DNA from: Luteibacter anthropi
GTDB lineage: Bacteria; Pseudomonadota; Gammaproteobacteria; Xanthomonadales; Rhodanobacteraceae
Assembly: GCF_011759365.1 (NCBI RefSeq)
Contig: NZ_JAARLZ010000001.1
Location: forward strand, 310,001 to 374,000
Direction of reading: 5' to 3'
DNA length: 64,000 bases
Shown here: piece by piece, positions 42,052 through 50,561 of the stretch
Layout: each line of letters starts with the position of its first letter
How positions within the stretch are numbered: the first letter of the stretch is position 1
Notes under the pieces: model-generated
What the model saw: only the letters and a program-made list of their open reading frames with translations
Told to the model about the DNA's origin: nothing
Database searches by the model: none
Program-made: the position numbers and the translations under genes

Positions 42052-43863
42052 ATGACCATCCATCCTGTCCTCGCCGAGGTGACCCAGCGCATTGTCGAAC
42101 GCAGCCATGCGTCGCGTACCGCCTACCTCGCGAAAATCGAAGCCGCACGCGGGAAGGGCGCGAAGCGGCATCATCTGTCCTGCGGCAACCTCGCACACGG
42201 CTTCGCCGCCTGCGGCGAGCAGGACAAGAACGCGCTGCGCAACGGCCATGCCGCGAACATCGCGATCGTCACCGCCTATAACGACATGCTTTCGGCGCAC
42301 CAGCCGTACGAGCGCTACCCGGAGCTGATCCGCGGCCTGGCGCGCGAGCGCGGTGCCACGGCCCAGGTGGCCGGTGGCGTGCCGGCGATGTGCGACGGCG
42401 TGACCCAGGGCCGTCCGGGCATGGATCTGTCGCTGTTCTCGCGCGACCTGATCGCCATGGCCACGGCCGTGTCACTCTCGCACGACATGTACGAAAGTGC
42501 CGTTTACCTCGGTATCTGCGACAAGATCGTGCCGGGCATGCTGATCGGCGCGTTGTCGTTCGGCCATTTCGCCAGCGCCTTCATTCCGTCGGGACCGATG
42601 CCCTCGGGCATTCCCAACGAAGAGAAGTCGAAGGTGCGCCAGGCCTTCGCGGCAGGCAAGGCATCGCGTGCCGAACTGCTCGAAGCCGAAGCCCGTTCGT
42701 ACCATGGTTCGGGCACCTGCACCTTCTATGGGACGGCCAACTCCAACCAGATGCTGATGGAGATCATGGGCGTGCACGTGCCGGGTGCAAGCTTCGAGGC
42801 ACCGGATACGCCGCTGCGCGATGCACTTACCGCAGCAGCTATCGATCGCGTGCTTGCCTCGGACTGCCTTGGCGAGCATTACCTTCCGCTGGGCCGAATC
42901 ATCGACGAGCGTGCCATCGTGAACGGCGTGGTCGGCCTGCATGCCACGGGTGGTTCCACGAACCACCTGCTGCATCTGGTCGCCATCGCCCGCGCGGCGG
43001 GTGTCGAGCTGCGCTGGGATGACTTCGATGCGCTTTCGGCGGTGGTGCCGCTGCTGGCGCGCGTGTATCCCAATGGCTACGCGGACGTGAACCACTTCCA
43101 CGAGGCTGGCGGCATGGCCTTCCTGATGGATCAGCTGCTCGATGCCGGTCTGTTGCATGGCGATGTGAACACGATCATGGGCCACGGCCTCGACGCGTAC
43201 CGCCAGCAGCCGTCCTTGGTGGACGGCAAGCTCACGTGGACGCCGGTGTCGAAGGAAAGTGGCAATCGCGGCGTGCTTCGTGCCATCGCCGAGCCGTTCC
43301 GTCATGACGGTGGCCTGCGCATGCTCAAGGGCAACGTCGGCCGTGGCGTGATCAAGGTATCGTCGGTGCCCGAAGACCGCATGGTCGTCGAAGCTCCTGC
43401 CATCGTCTTCGACGAGCAGGATGACGTGAAGGCTGCTTTCGACCGTGGCGAGCTGAACCGCGATTTCGTGGCAGTGCTGCGTTTCCAGGGGCCGCGTGCG
43501 CGTGGCATGCCCGAACTGCACAAGCTCACGCCGACGTTGAGCCTCTTGCAGGATCGTGGTCATCGCGTGGCGCTGCTGACCGACGGCCGTATGTCCGGCG
43601 CGTCGGGCCGTGTTCCCGCTGCCATCCACGTCACCCCCGAGGCAGAAGCCGGTGGTCCCATCGCGCGTATCCGCACAGGTGACATCGTGCGCCTGGATGC
43701 CGTGACGGGAAGCATCGAAGTGCTGGTGCCCGCCGACGAGTGGAATGCGCGCATTCCCGACAACATCGACCTGTCCGCCCACCATGTGGGCATGGGCCGC
43801 GAACTCTTTGCCATGTTCCGCCAGTCGTCCGTCACGGCCGACCTCGGTGCGGGCGTCTTCTGA
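42052..43863 (+). CDS. edd: Phosphogluconate dehydratase
   Basis: Edd dehydrates 6-phosphogluconate to KDPG in the Entner-Doudoroff pathway. The 603-residue protein belongs to the IlvD/Edd family. It has cysteine-bearing segments for the iron-sulfur cluster ([48 protein letters not shown]) and the C-terminal [23 protein letters not shown] 42052 follows pgl by about 100 bases with a hairpin in between. It is followed after 15 bases by eda. Confidence 0.97.
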   Translation: MTIHPVLAEVTQRIVERSHASRTAYLAKIEAARGKGAKRHHLSCGNLAHGFAACGEQDKNALRNGHAANIAIVTAYNDMLSAHQPYERYPELIRGLARERGATAQVAGGVPAMCDGVTQGRPGMDLSLFSRDLIAMATAVSLSHDMYESAVYLGICDKIVPGMLIGALSFGHFASAFIPSGPMPSGIPNEEKSKVRQAFAAGKASRAELLEAEARSYHGSGTCTFYGTANSNQMLMEIMGVHVPGASFEAPDTPLRDALTAAAIDRVLASDCLGEHYLPLGRIIDERAIVNGVVGLHATGGSTNHLLHLVAIARAAGVELRWDDFDALSAVVPLLARVYPNGYADVNHFHEAGGMAFLMDQLLDAGLLHGDVNTIMGHGLDAYRQQPSLVDGKLTWTPVSKESGNRGVLRAIAEPFRHDGGLRMLKGNVGRGVIKVSSVPEDRMVVEAPAIVFDEQDDVKAAFDRGELNRDFVAVLRFQGPRARGMPELHKLTPTLSLLQDRGHRVALLTDGRMSGASGRVPAAIHVTPEAEAGGPIARIRTGDIVRLDAVTGSIEVLVPADEWNARIPDNIDLSAHHVGMGRELFAMFRQSSVTADLGAGVF

Positions 43864-43878
43864 ACCACCGGAGTAGAG

Positions 43879-44523
43879 ATGAGCAACGAAGCGAAGCAAC
43901 AACAGGTCGAATCCACGCTGCGGCTCGCGCCGGTGGTACCCGTGGTGATCATCGAGGACGCATCGAAGGCCGTCGGCATGGCGCGTGCGCTGGTCGCCGG
44001 TGGCGTGCCAGCCATCGAGGTGACCCTGCGTACGCCGGCCGCGCTGGATGCCGTGCGTGCGATTGCGGCTGAGGTGGAAGGTGCGTTTGTCGGCGTGGGT
44101 ACGGTGCTCACGGCGAAGGATCTGGAGGCGGCTTTCAAGGCTGGCGCGAAGTTCGCGGTGTCACCGGGCAGCAGCCCGAGGCTGCTCGATGCGGCGGACG
44201 ACTCCGAGCTGCCGCTGCTGCCGGGCGCCGCGTCGGCCAGCGAGGCGATGGAGTTGCTGGAGCGCGGTTACCGTTTCCAGAAGTTCTTCCCGGCCGTGCC
44301 GGCCGGTGGCCCGAAGCTGATAGGTGCCTGGGCTTCCCCGCTGCCGCAGATCCGCTTCTGTCCCACCGGCGGCGTCAGCCTCGCCAATGCGCACGAGTTC
44401 CTGTCGCTGCCGAACGTGGTATGCGTGGGCGGCTCGTGGCTCACCCCGGCCGACAAGCTGGCCGCAGGTGACTACGCTTCCATCGAAACCCTGGCCCGCG
44501 AAGCGGCCCAGCTGAAACGCTAA
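43879..44523 (+). CDS. eda: KDPG/KHG aldolase
   Basis: Eda splits KDPG to pyruvate and glyceraldehyde-3-phosphate. The 214-residue TIM-barrel aldolase shows VPVVIIEDASKAVGMARAL, the glutamate-bearing GVPAIEVTLRTPAALDAVRA, the Schiff-base lysine in GYRFQKFFPAVPAGG and the phosphate-binding FCPTGGVSLANA. It is the last gene of the zwf operon, followed by tandem repeats instead of an obvious terminator. Confidence 0.97.
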   Translation: MSNEAKQQQVESTLRLAPVVPVVIIEDASKAVGMARALVAGGVPAIEVTLRTPAALDAVRAIAAEVEGAFVGVGTVLTAKDLEAAFKAGAKFAVSPGSSPRLLDAADDSELPLLPGAASASEAMELLERGYRFQKFFPAVPAGGPKLIGAWASPLPQIRFCPTGGVSLANAHEFLSLPNVVCVGGSWLTPADKLAAGDYASIETLAREAAQLKR

Positions 44524-44550
44524 GGCTAACGCACGGTAGAAGTCCCCACC

Positions 44551-45045
44551 TACCGTCGTTCCAGCGAAAGCTGGAACCCAGCGCGGTGCGGTGGGTTGTC
44601 GCGAGGGAATCTCCTACGCCAAAGCCGATGAGACAACCTCGTCCATCTGGCAAACCGAGGCGCTGGATTCCTGTTTTCACAGGAACGACGAGCCAAGGGC
44701 AACCGTCACCCCACCTACCGTCGTTCCAGCGAACGCTGGAACCCAGCGCGGTGCAGCGGGTTGTCGCGAGGGAATCTCCTACGCCAAAGCCGATGAGACA
44801 ACCTCGCCCATCTGGCAAGCCGAGGCGCTGGGTTCCTGTTTTCACAGGAACGACGAGCTAAAGGCAACCGTCACCCCACCTACCGTCGTTCCAGCGAACG
44901 CTGGAACCCAGCGCGGTGCAGTGGGTTGTCGCGAGGGAATCTCCTACGCTAAAGCCGATGAGACAACCTCGTCCATCTGGCAAACCGAGGCGCTGGATTC
45001 CTGTTTTCACAGGAACGACGAGCCAAGGGCAACCGTCACCCCACC
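44551..45045. repeat. Three tandem copies of a 165-bp repeat
   Basis: The copies lie at 44551-44715, 44716-44880 and 44881-45045 with an exact period of 165 and only scattered substitutions. Each unit has two palindromes, GTTCCAGCGAACGCTGGAAC and TTCCTGTTTTCACAGGAA, and starts and ends with CGTCGTTCC/GGAACGACG, so the whole unit can fold back. Because 165 is divisible by three, long spurious frames run through it. A partial copy occurs at 34544-34618. These resemble dispersed repeats of the kind called dRS3 in Neisseria; no transposase is nearby. The rest of the 44524-45135 gap holds nothing recognised. Confidence 0.93.
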
Positions 45046-45135
45046 TGCCGGAACGAAGAGTGGGGTATCCAGGGTGTTTGCGCCGGGCGCGCTACGGGCG
45101 CATTCTTCGCCACCTTGAACCCGGGCGTCGTTTCC

Positions 45136-45990
45136 ATGCGCTACATCCTTCTCGCCGTCGCCTTCAGCGTCGCCGTCTCGATCCTGCTCAAGCTTGCCCG
45201 CCGGGCCGGGATCGACATCGTGCAAGCGGTCGGCACCAACTACATCGTGGCGTCGGCGCTCACCTGGTGGTTGCTCAACGGCACGCCACGGGCTGCTCTC
45301 GATGCGCGGGCGACCTGGACACCTCTGATTGCCCTCGGCGTGCTGCTGCCCTCGATCTTCATCGTCATGGCGCGCTCGGTGCGCACCGTTGGCATCGTGC
45401 GTACCGACGTGGCCCAGCGACTCTCGCTTTTCGTTTCCCTGTTTGCCGCCTTCGTCTTCCTCGGCGACACGCTCACGCCGCTCAAGGGTGCCGGCATCGG
45501 CCTGGCCCTGGTCGCTGTCCTGTGCGTGCTCTGGCGCAAGGAGCGCGGCAAGGTGGAAGCCGGAAGCTGGTGGGCGCCCCTGCTCGTCTTCGCAGGTTTC
45601 GGCGCCATCGACGTCTGTTTCAAGCTCATCGCACTGGCCGGCGCATCGTTTGCCAGCGCCCTGCTCGCCGCCTTCCTGATCGCGATGGTGCTGTGCTGGC
45701 TGGTGGCCTTCGGCCGGGCTGTGGCCGGCAAGGCGGCGCTATCCCTGCGCAACCTCGGTTTCGGCGCAGTGCTGGGCGCCTGCAACTTCGGGAACATCCT
45801 GTTCTATATCCGCGGCCACCAGGTCCTGGCGAGCGAACCGTCCCTGGTCTTCGCCTCGACCAATGTCGGCGTCGTACTGCTCGGCACGCTCGTGGGCGCG
45901 TTCGCGTTCCGCGAGAAGCTCTCGGCGCTGAACTGGCTGGGCATCCTGCTCGCCATTGCCGCCATCGGCGTGATGACGCTGGCCCGCTAG
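45136..45990 (+). CDS. EamA/DMT-superfamily permease
   Basis: The 284-residue inner-membrane protein (ATG 45136; the TTG at 45115 is less likely) has about ten membrane helices in two EamA-like halves. The first starts YILLAVAFSVAVSILLKLAR; the second ends LNWLGILLAIAAIGVMTLAR. Drug/metabolite transporters of this kind export amino acids, nucleotides or other metabolites; the substrate is not known. Its stop codon TAG shares the palindrome CTAG with the stop of the convergent proP-like gene (45987-45990), so the two genes overlap by four bases at their 3' ends with no terminator between them. Confidence 0.88.
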   Translation: MRYILLAVAFSVAVSILLKLARRAGIDIVQAVGTNYIVASALTWWLLNGTPRAALDARATWTPLIALGVLLPSIFIVMARSVRTVGIVRTDVAQRLSLFVSLFAAFVFLGDTLTPLKGAGIGLALVAVLCVLWRKERGKVEAGSWWAPLLVFAGFGAIDVCFKLIALAGASFASALLAAFLIAMVLCWLVAFGRAVAGKAALSLRNLGFGAVLGACNFGNILFYIRGHQVLASEPSLVFASTNVGVVLLGTLVGAFAFREKLSALNWLGILLAIAAIGVMTLAR

Positions 45991-47483
45991 GCGGGCTTCG
46001 CCTCACCCTCGGCGTTACTGTCTTCAGGCAGTGCAGGCAGCGTTTCATCCACCGTCAACGGTGCATCGCCGGCCAGCAGTTCGCGTGCCTCTGCATGATC
46101 GGCCACGGCTGGCGGCGAGCCACGCAGCGGCATGCCGGCGGTTTCGGTCACGAACAGCATCGTGATGATGCCGATGATCGCGGCACCCATCAGGTAATAC
46201 GCCGGTACCAGCGGATCGCCACTGCGCTCCACCAGCCACGCCGTGACCAGGGGCGTCGTACCACCGAACAGCGATACCGACACGTTGAACGCGATGGACA
46301 GCGCGCTGTATCGCACAGGCGTATAGAACAACGCAGGCAGCGTCGACGGCATCGTGCTCGTGAAGCAGACCAGCATCACGCCAAGTGCCATGAGGCCGGC
46401 GAAGATCAACAGGTCGTTGCCCGTGCCCACCAGCAGCATGCAGGGAATGGCGAGCAACAGCATCGCCACGCACGCACCGATGATCATCGGGCGACGGCCG
46501 ATACGGTCGCTGAAACGCCCGCCCACCACGTTGAGCGGCATCATCACCAGCATCACGATGATGATCAGCAGCAGGCCTTTGGCCTCGCTGTAACCCATCG
46601 TCACCGTGAGATAGCTCGGCATGTAGGTGAGCAGCATGTAGTCGGCGACATTGAACACCAGCACCAGGCCCACGCATTTCAGCAGCTGCGGACCATGCAC
46701 GGATACCAGTTCCAGCAGGCCGATGCGCGGCGTATCGCCATGTGCTTCCATCGCTTCTGTATGTGCCTTGAATGCAGGGGTTTCCTCCAGCTTCATGCGC
46801 ATGTAGAGGCCGAGCAGGCCCAGCGGCCCGGCAACGAGGAACGGCACGCGCCAACCCCATGCGTGCATGTCCTGCGTGCTCAGCAGCATGGTGAGTGCGG
46901 TGACCACGCCGGCGCCGGCGATATAGCCGCCCAGGGTGCCGAACTCCATCCAGCTGCCCATCTGGCCGCGCCGTGCATCGGTGGAATACTCAGCGATAAA
47001 CGTGGCCGCGCCACCGTATTCACCACCGGTGGAGAAACCCTGCACCAGTCGCGCAAGCAGCAAGAGGATGGGCGCCCAGATGCCGATGCTGTCGTAGCTG
47101 GGAATCAGGCCGATGGCGAAGGTGCCCAGCGCCATCATGATCATGGTGGCAGCCAGTACGCGCTGGCGCCCGAAGCGATCGCCCAAGGGACCGAACACGA
47201 GTCCGCCGATGGGGCGAACGAGGAAGGCCACGGTAAACGTCGCGAAGGTGGCGATCACCTGTGCGGTGGGGCTGCTGCCGGGAAAGAAGACATGCCCCAG
47301 CGTCACGGCGAGATAGCCGTAGACACCGAAGTCGAACCACTCCATGGCATTGCCAAGGGCGGCAGCGCCCACGGCGCGCTTCAACATGGGTTCGTCGACG
47401 ATGGTGAGATCGTCGGGTTTCAGATGCTTGCGACGGCGGGTAAACCAGCCGAAATGGGCGTCATGCCCTGCGGAATCCTGCAT
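45987..47483 (-). CDS. proP: ProP-like MFS symporter (metabolite:H+ symporter family)
   Basis: The 498-residue transporter (start 47483, minus strand) belongs to the MHS group of the major facilitator superfamily, which includes the osmoprotectant importer ProP. Recognisable parts are GNAMEWFDFGVYGYLAVTLG in helix 1, the loop FGPLGDRFGRQRVLAATM, LLARLVQGFSTGGEYGGAAT, and GGRFSDRIGRRPMIIG in the second half. The family also contains citrate, shikimate and ketoglutarate symporters. ProP of E. coli carries a C-terminal coiled coil; here the tail is an acidic unstructured stretch (TVDETLPALPEDSN), so osmosensing is uncertain. A long perfect hairpin lies 130-180 bases upstream (47615-47666). Confidence 0.88.
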   Translation of the reverse strand: MQDSAGHDAHFGWFTRRRKHLKPDDLTIVDEPMLKRAVGAAALGNAMEWFDFGVYGYLAVTLGHVFFPGSSPTAQVIATFATFTVAFLVRPIGGLVFGPLGDRFGRQRVLAATMIMMALGTFAIGLIPSYDSIGIWAPILLLLARLVQGFSTGGEYGGAATFIAEYSTDARRGQMGSWMEFGTLGGYIAGAGVVTALTMLLSTQDMHAWGWRVPFLVAGPLGLLGLYMRMKLEETPAFKAHTEAMEAHGDTPRIGLLELVSVHGPQLLKCVGLVLVFNVADYMLLTYMPSYLTVTMGYSEAKGLLLIIIVMLVMMPLNVVGGRFSDRIGRRPMIIGACVAMLLLAIPCMLLVGTGNDLLIFAGLMALGVMLVCFTSTMPSTLPALFYTPVRYSALSIAFNVSVSLFGGTTPLVTAWLVERSGDPLVPAYYLMGAAIIGIITMLFVTETAGMPLRGSPPAVADHAEARELLAGDAPLTVDETLPALPEDSNAEGEAKPA

Positions 47484-47614
47484 CGTGTGTGCTCCTGTTC
47501 ACGCGGACGCGCAGGCACACGAACACGTGGCCGGGATTGCCGTCCTGGGGATAGGGATGCGCAACGCGAAAGGCGGCGCTCGAAACGGTCCGCCGGTAAA
47601 CGATTGGGGGACTC

Positions 47615-47666
47615 GCGGGATGTCCTGCACAAGGCGTCGAGGCTCGACGCGGGGAGGACATCCCGC
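47615..47666. other. Nested inverted repeat (cruciform/long hairpin) upstream of proP
   Basis: Outer 12-bp arms GCGGGATGTCCT/AGGACATCCCGC are perfect. Inner 7-bp arms GCGTCGA/TCGACGC close a three-base loop. The 52-bp structure has no T-run on either side and lies in the 313-base gene-free gap between proP and the LacI gene, which otherwise holds only a REP pair. It could be a leader stem of the proP transcript or a protein-binding cruciform. Confidence 0.75.
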
Positions 47667-47714
47667 AAAGCATAACAAACCGGGCGTTAAGACCCTGTGG
47701 ACTCCCGAAAACCC

Positions 47715-47801
47715 TGTAGGAGCGCGCCTTGCGCGCGACCGGTCATCGCGAAACCATGGGAATATCCGCGACAAGCGGTCGCGCGCAGGCGCGCTCCTAC
47801 A
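47715..47801. repeat. REP-like inverted pair overlapping the end of the LacI gene
   Basis: A forward and a reversed copy flank a diverged spacer (87 bp in total). The reversed copy supplies the TAG stop codon of the LacI-family gene (complement of 47797-47799), so the repeat has inserted at, or trimmed, the end of that gene. Confidence 0.9.
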
Positions 47802-48822
47802 GGCGTCTTGGGGCCGTGGAGCCGCGGACCACCAGTTCGGGGCTGAAGCCTTCGTTGTCGATGGCGGTGCCCTCTTCCCGCTCCAGCTCCGCGATGAGCC
47901 GTTGGGCCGCATGCCGGCCGATCTCGTCGGTGTTCTGCCGAGCGGTGGTGAGTGCCGGCCACGACTGCTTGGAGAACGGGCTGTCCTCGAAGCCGGCGAT
48001 GGAAAGCTCCCAGGGCACGTCGACGCCACCGGAGCGGGCGGCGGCCAGCACGCCGGCGGCGATTTCGTCGTTGGAGCCGAAGATGGCCGTCGGTGCTTCC
48101 TTCAGCGCGAGCAGCTTGCGCGCACCTCGAAAACCGTCGTCGAAGGAATAATCGCCCTCCACCACCAGCTTCTTGTCAACGGGCAGGCCGTATTCGCGCA
48201 ATGCATCCTCATAGCCCTGATAACGCTCGGGGCTGGAACGATGCCCCTTGCCTCCCCACAGGAAACCGATGCGGTGGTGGCCTAGCTGGATCAGGTGTTC
48301 GGTGATGGCATAAGCGGCGTCGCGGTCGTCCACGAAGACGCAGGGCCAGCCGTCCTTCGGATCCTGGCGTGCCGAAATGATCCGCACGAAGGGTACGTTC
48401 TGCTCGGTCAGCGAGGCCAGCAGGCCCGGCTGTTCGGACATGGGTGGGCACAGCACCAGCCCGGCAAGGCGGTTGCGCCGTACGAGGTCGCCCAGCTGCT
48501 CGGCCAGCCGCGGGGCGGACGAATCGCAGGGGTGGATCTGCAGGCCGAAACCGCGCTCCCGGCACACCGACAGCACGCCGTTCTGCATGGCGATGACGTA
48601 GTGCGCGTTGGGGTTGTCGTAGACCAGGCCCAGGGCATACGTACGCGAGCTGCGCAGGCTGCGCGCGGCCTGGTCGGGCTGGTAATCGAGGGCTTCGATG
48701 GCGCGCTGCACCTTGTCGCGGGTGCGCGCATGGACGGAAGGTTCGTGGTTGATGACGCGGGACACCGTCTTCAGCGAGACGCCCGCGCGTTCGGCCACGT
48801 CCTTGATGGTGGGGCTGCGCAA
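47797..48822 (-). CDS. nagR: LacI-family regulator of the GlcNAc regulon (NagR-like)
   Basis: The 341-residue protein (start 48822, minus strand) has an N-terminal LacI helix-turn-helix (TIKDVAERAGVSLKTVSRVI with the hinge RAIEALDYQPDQAARSLR) and a periplasmic-binding-protein-like ligand domain (TYALGLVYDNPNAHYV, AGLVLCPPMSEQ, HRIGFLWGGKGH, IFGSNDEIAAGVL). It is followed by the NagP permease on the same strand in the opposite order of reading, 65 bases away (nagP ends upstream of it), and sits among GlcNAc genes. LacI-type palindromes with AACGTT cores occur upstream of nagP/glk and nagQ. The NagR name rests on this context, as in Xanthomonas; the inducer is not shown by sequence. Confidence 0.85.
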   Translation of the reverse strand: MRSPTIKDVAERAGVSLKTVSRVINHEPSVHARTRDKVQRAIEALDYQPDQAARSLRSSRTYALGLVYDNPNAHYVIAMQNGVLSVCRERGFGLQIHPCDSSAPRLAEQLGDLVRRNRLAGLVLCPPMSEQPGLLASLTEQNVPFVRIISARQDPKDGWPCVFVDDRDAAYAITEHLIQLGHHRIGFLWGGKGHRSSPERYQGYEDALREYGLPVDKKLVVEGDYSFDDGFRGARKLLALKEAPTAIFGSNDEIAAGVLAAARSGGVDVPWELSIAGFEDSPFSKQSWPALTTARQNTDEIGRHAAQRLIAELEREEGTAIDNEGFSPELVVRGSTAPRRL

Positions 48823-48887
48823 TCTACGACCCTCATAAGCAAGACGGCCATCCTAGCGGATGGCCGTTGCACTGCGAAGATAGGGTG

Positions 48888-50177
48888 TCAGTCCTTGACG
48901 TGCTGACCGACGCGATGGCCTGCCGCCCCGTAGTACAGGATGTACAGGTAGCACGGCACCATGATCGCCAGGAACACCCCCTGGAAGTCGAACACCTGCT
49001 TCAGGTGGGCGAACAGCACCGGGATAATGGCGCCGCCGGCGATACCCATGACCAGGAAGGCCGAGCCGAATTCGGTCAGGCGCCCCAGGCCCTTGATGGC
49101 CAGCGGGAAGATCGCCGGCCACATCATGGCGTTGGCGAAACCCAGGGCCGCGACGAAGCCCACCGAAGTGTAGCCCGTGGTCACATAGGTGCCGATGGAG
49201 AAGATCACGCCCAGGATCGCCGAAAGCGCAAGGTATTTCTGCTGGGAAACGAACTTCGGAATCAGCACGAGGCCGGCGATGTAGCCCAGCAGCATCGCGA
49301 ACAGGGTGTACGAGGTGAAGTGCTTGGTTTCGTCCGGCGAGATGCCAAAGCCCTGGCCGTAGGTGCCGATGGCGTCGCCGGCCATCACTTCCACGCCCAC
49401 GTACACGAACAGGCACAGCACGCCCAGCCACAGGTGCGGGAAGCTCAGCAGGCTGCCCTTGGCGTGGCCGATGGCACGCTCGGAGTTCTCATTCGACGGC
49501 TTGATCTCGGGCAGCGAGGAAAACACCACCCAGATCGCCAGCACCACGAGCAGGCCGGCCATCACCATGTACGGCATGTGCACCTTGGCGGCAAAGGCGG
49601 CCAGCAAGGCGTCCTTGTCGGCGGCCGTGGGGGCGGAGGCGATCTGCTTGTCGAAGCTGCCGATGTTGCTCATCACCAGGGCGCCGAAGACGAACGGGGC
49701 GAGCGCGCCGGCGATCTTGTTACAGATGCCCATGAAGGCGATGCGCTGGGCGGCGCTGTCGATGGGACCCAGGATCGAGATGTACGGGTTCGAGGCCGTC
49801 TGCAACAGCGACAGGCCGGCACCGATCACGAACAGGCCGGTGAGCGCGCCCGGATAGATGCGCATGGTGACGAACTGGCCGAACAGCGCGGCACCGATGG
49901 CCATCACGAAGAGGCCCAGGCCCATGCCTTTCTTCATGCCGGTGCGCTTCAGGATGAAGGACGACGGCAGGGCGAGGAAGAAATACGACAGGTAGAAGGC
50001 CATCGGCACCAGGAAGGCACCCACGTCATCGAGTGCGAAGGCCAGTTTGACGAAGGTGATCAGCGGGCCGTTGAGCCAGGTGACGAAGCCGAAGATGAAG
50101 AACAGGACACCGATGATGACCATCGGTACCAGGCTGGATTGGCGCGTCTCGTCGACGGCGACCGTGGTGGACGACAT
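48888..50177 (-). CDS. nagP: NagP-like GlcNAc permease (MFS, FucP family)
   Basis: The 429-residue inner-membrane protein (ATG 50177 on the minus strand, preceded by GGGGAG; the frame to 50222 is not needed) belongs to the fucose/glucose/galactose symporters. Motifs are FFIFGFVTWLNGPLITFVKL, SYFFLALPSSFILKRTGMKK, LSLLQTASNPYISILGP and YVGVEVMAGDAIGTYG. Members next to nag genes take up GlcNAc without a PTS; no PTS gene is present in the window. It probably forms an operon with the LacI gene downstream, the order being nagP-nagR. Its control region contains two imperfect copies of the AACGTT-type operator. Confidence 0.93.
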   Translation of the reverse strand: MSSTTVAVDETRQSSLVPMVIIGVLFFIFGFVTWLNGPLITFVKLAFALDDVGAFLVPMAFYLSYFFLALPSSFILKRTGMKKGMGLGLFVMAIGAALFGQFVTMRIYPGALTGLFVIGAGLSLLQTASNPYISILGPIDSAAQRIAFMGICNKIAGALAPFVFGALVMSNIGSFDKQIASAPTAADKDALLAAFAAKVHMPYMVMAGLLVVLAIWVVFSSLPEIKPSNENSERAIGHAKGSLLSFPHLWLGVLCLFVYVGVEVMAGDAIGTYGQGFGISPDETKHFTSYTLFAMLLGYIAGLVLIPKFVSQQKYLALSAILGVIFSIGTYVTTGYTSVGFVAALGFANAMMWPAIFPLAIKGLGRLTEFGSAFLVMGIAGGAIIPVLFAHLKQVFDFQGVFLAIMVPCYLYILYYGAAGHRVGQHVKD

Positions 50178-50263
50178 GGGAACTCCCCGCTTAGTTGTAT
50201 GTGGTATCCCGGTCGGCATCACCGACGGACACGCCCCGGTTTTGTCCCTTTATTGACTCGTGT

Positions 50264-50310
50264 GCGCAACGTTGTCAATCAGCGAAAGCGATCCTCCGAC
50301 TTCGTTGTCA
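50264..50310. promoter_or_regulatory. Two imperfect LacI-type operators upstream of nagP
   Basis: GCGCAACGTTGTCA (50264-50277) and CGACTTCGTTGTCA (50297-50310) each match the perfect palindrome at 50467-50480 at 11 of 14 positions, and both keep the right half-site CGTTGTCA. They lie 87-133 bases before the nagP start. Confidence 0.55.
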
Positions 50311-50466
50311 TTCCCGGATGACTTTCGATGCTGCGATGCAGCAAGTATCTGACGAGCAAATAATCACGATTGAAAAGCGGGTGTTTTGCTTATCCCGGGA
50401 AAAACGGCAGGAAGCGGCTATTGCGGCGCATGACGGAAACCGGCATGTCTTGTCCGATAGTCATGT

Positions 50467-50480
50467 TGACAACGTTGTCA
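50467..50480. promoter_or_regulatory. Perfect LacI-type operator upstream of the glucokinase gene
   Basis: TGACAACGTTGTCA is a perfect 14-bp palindrome, 82 bases before the glucokinase start. It is the best copy of the motif seen also upstream of nagP, nagQ and the AraC gene. The 384-base divergent region between nagP and this gene holds no coding sequence. Confidence 0.75.
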
Positions 50481-50561
50481 TTCCACTCAAGACTGCGCCG
50501 GAATGCAGGGCGTCACGGAACATTCATGTGACGACAGGGAATCAGTCATAAGGGGCAAGGC

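Noticed and set aside
44551-45045. CRISPR array
   Set aside because: The copies are directly adjacent 165-bp units without unique spacers, and no cas genes are present.
44916-47675. 919-codon open frame on the plus strand
   Set aside because: It runs through the 165-bp repeats and then antisense through the proP-like gene, with arginine- and histidine-rich translation typical of a shadow frame in GC-rich DNA.
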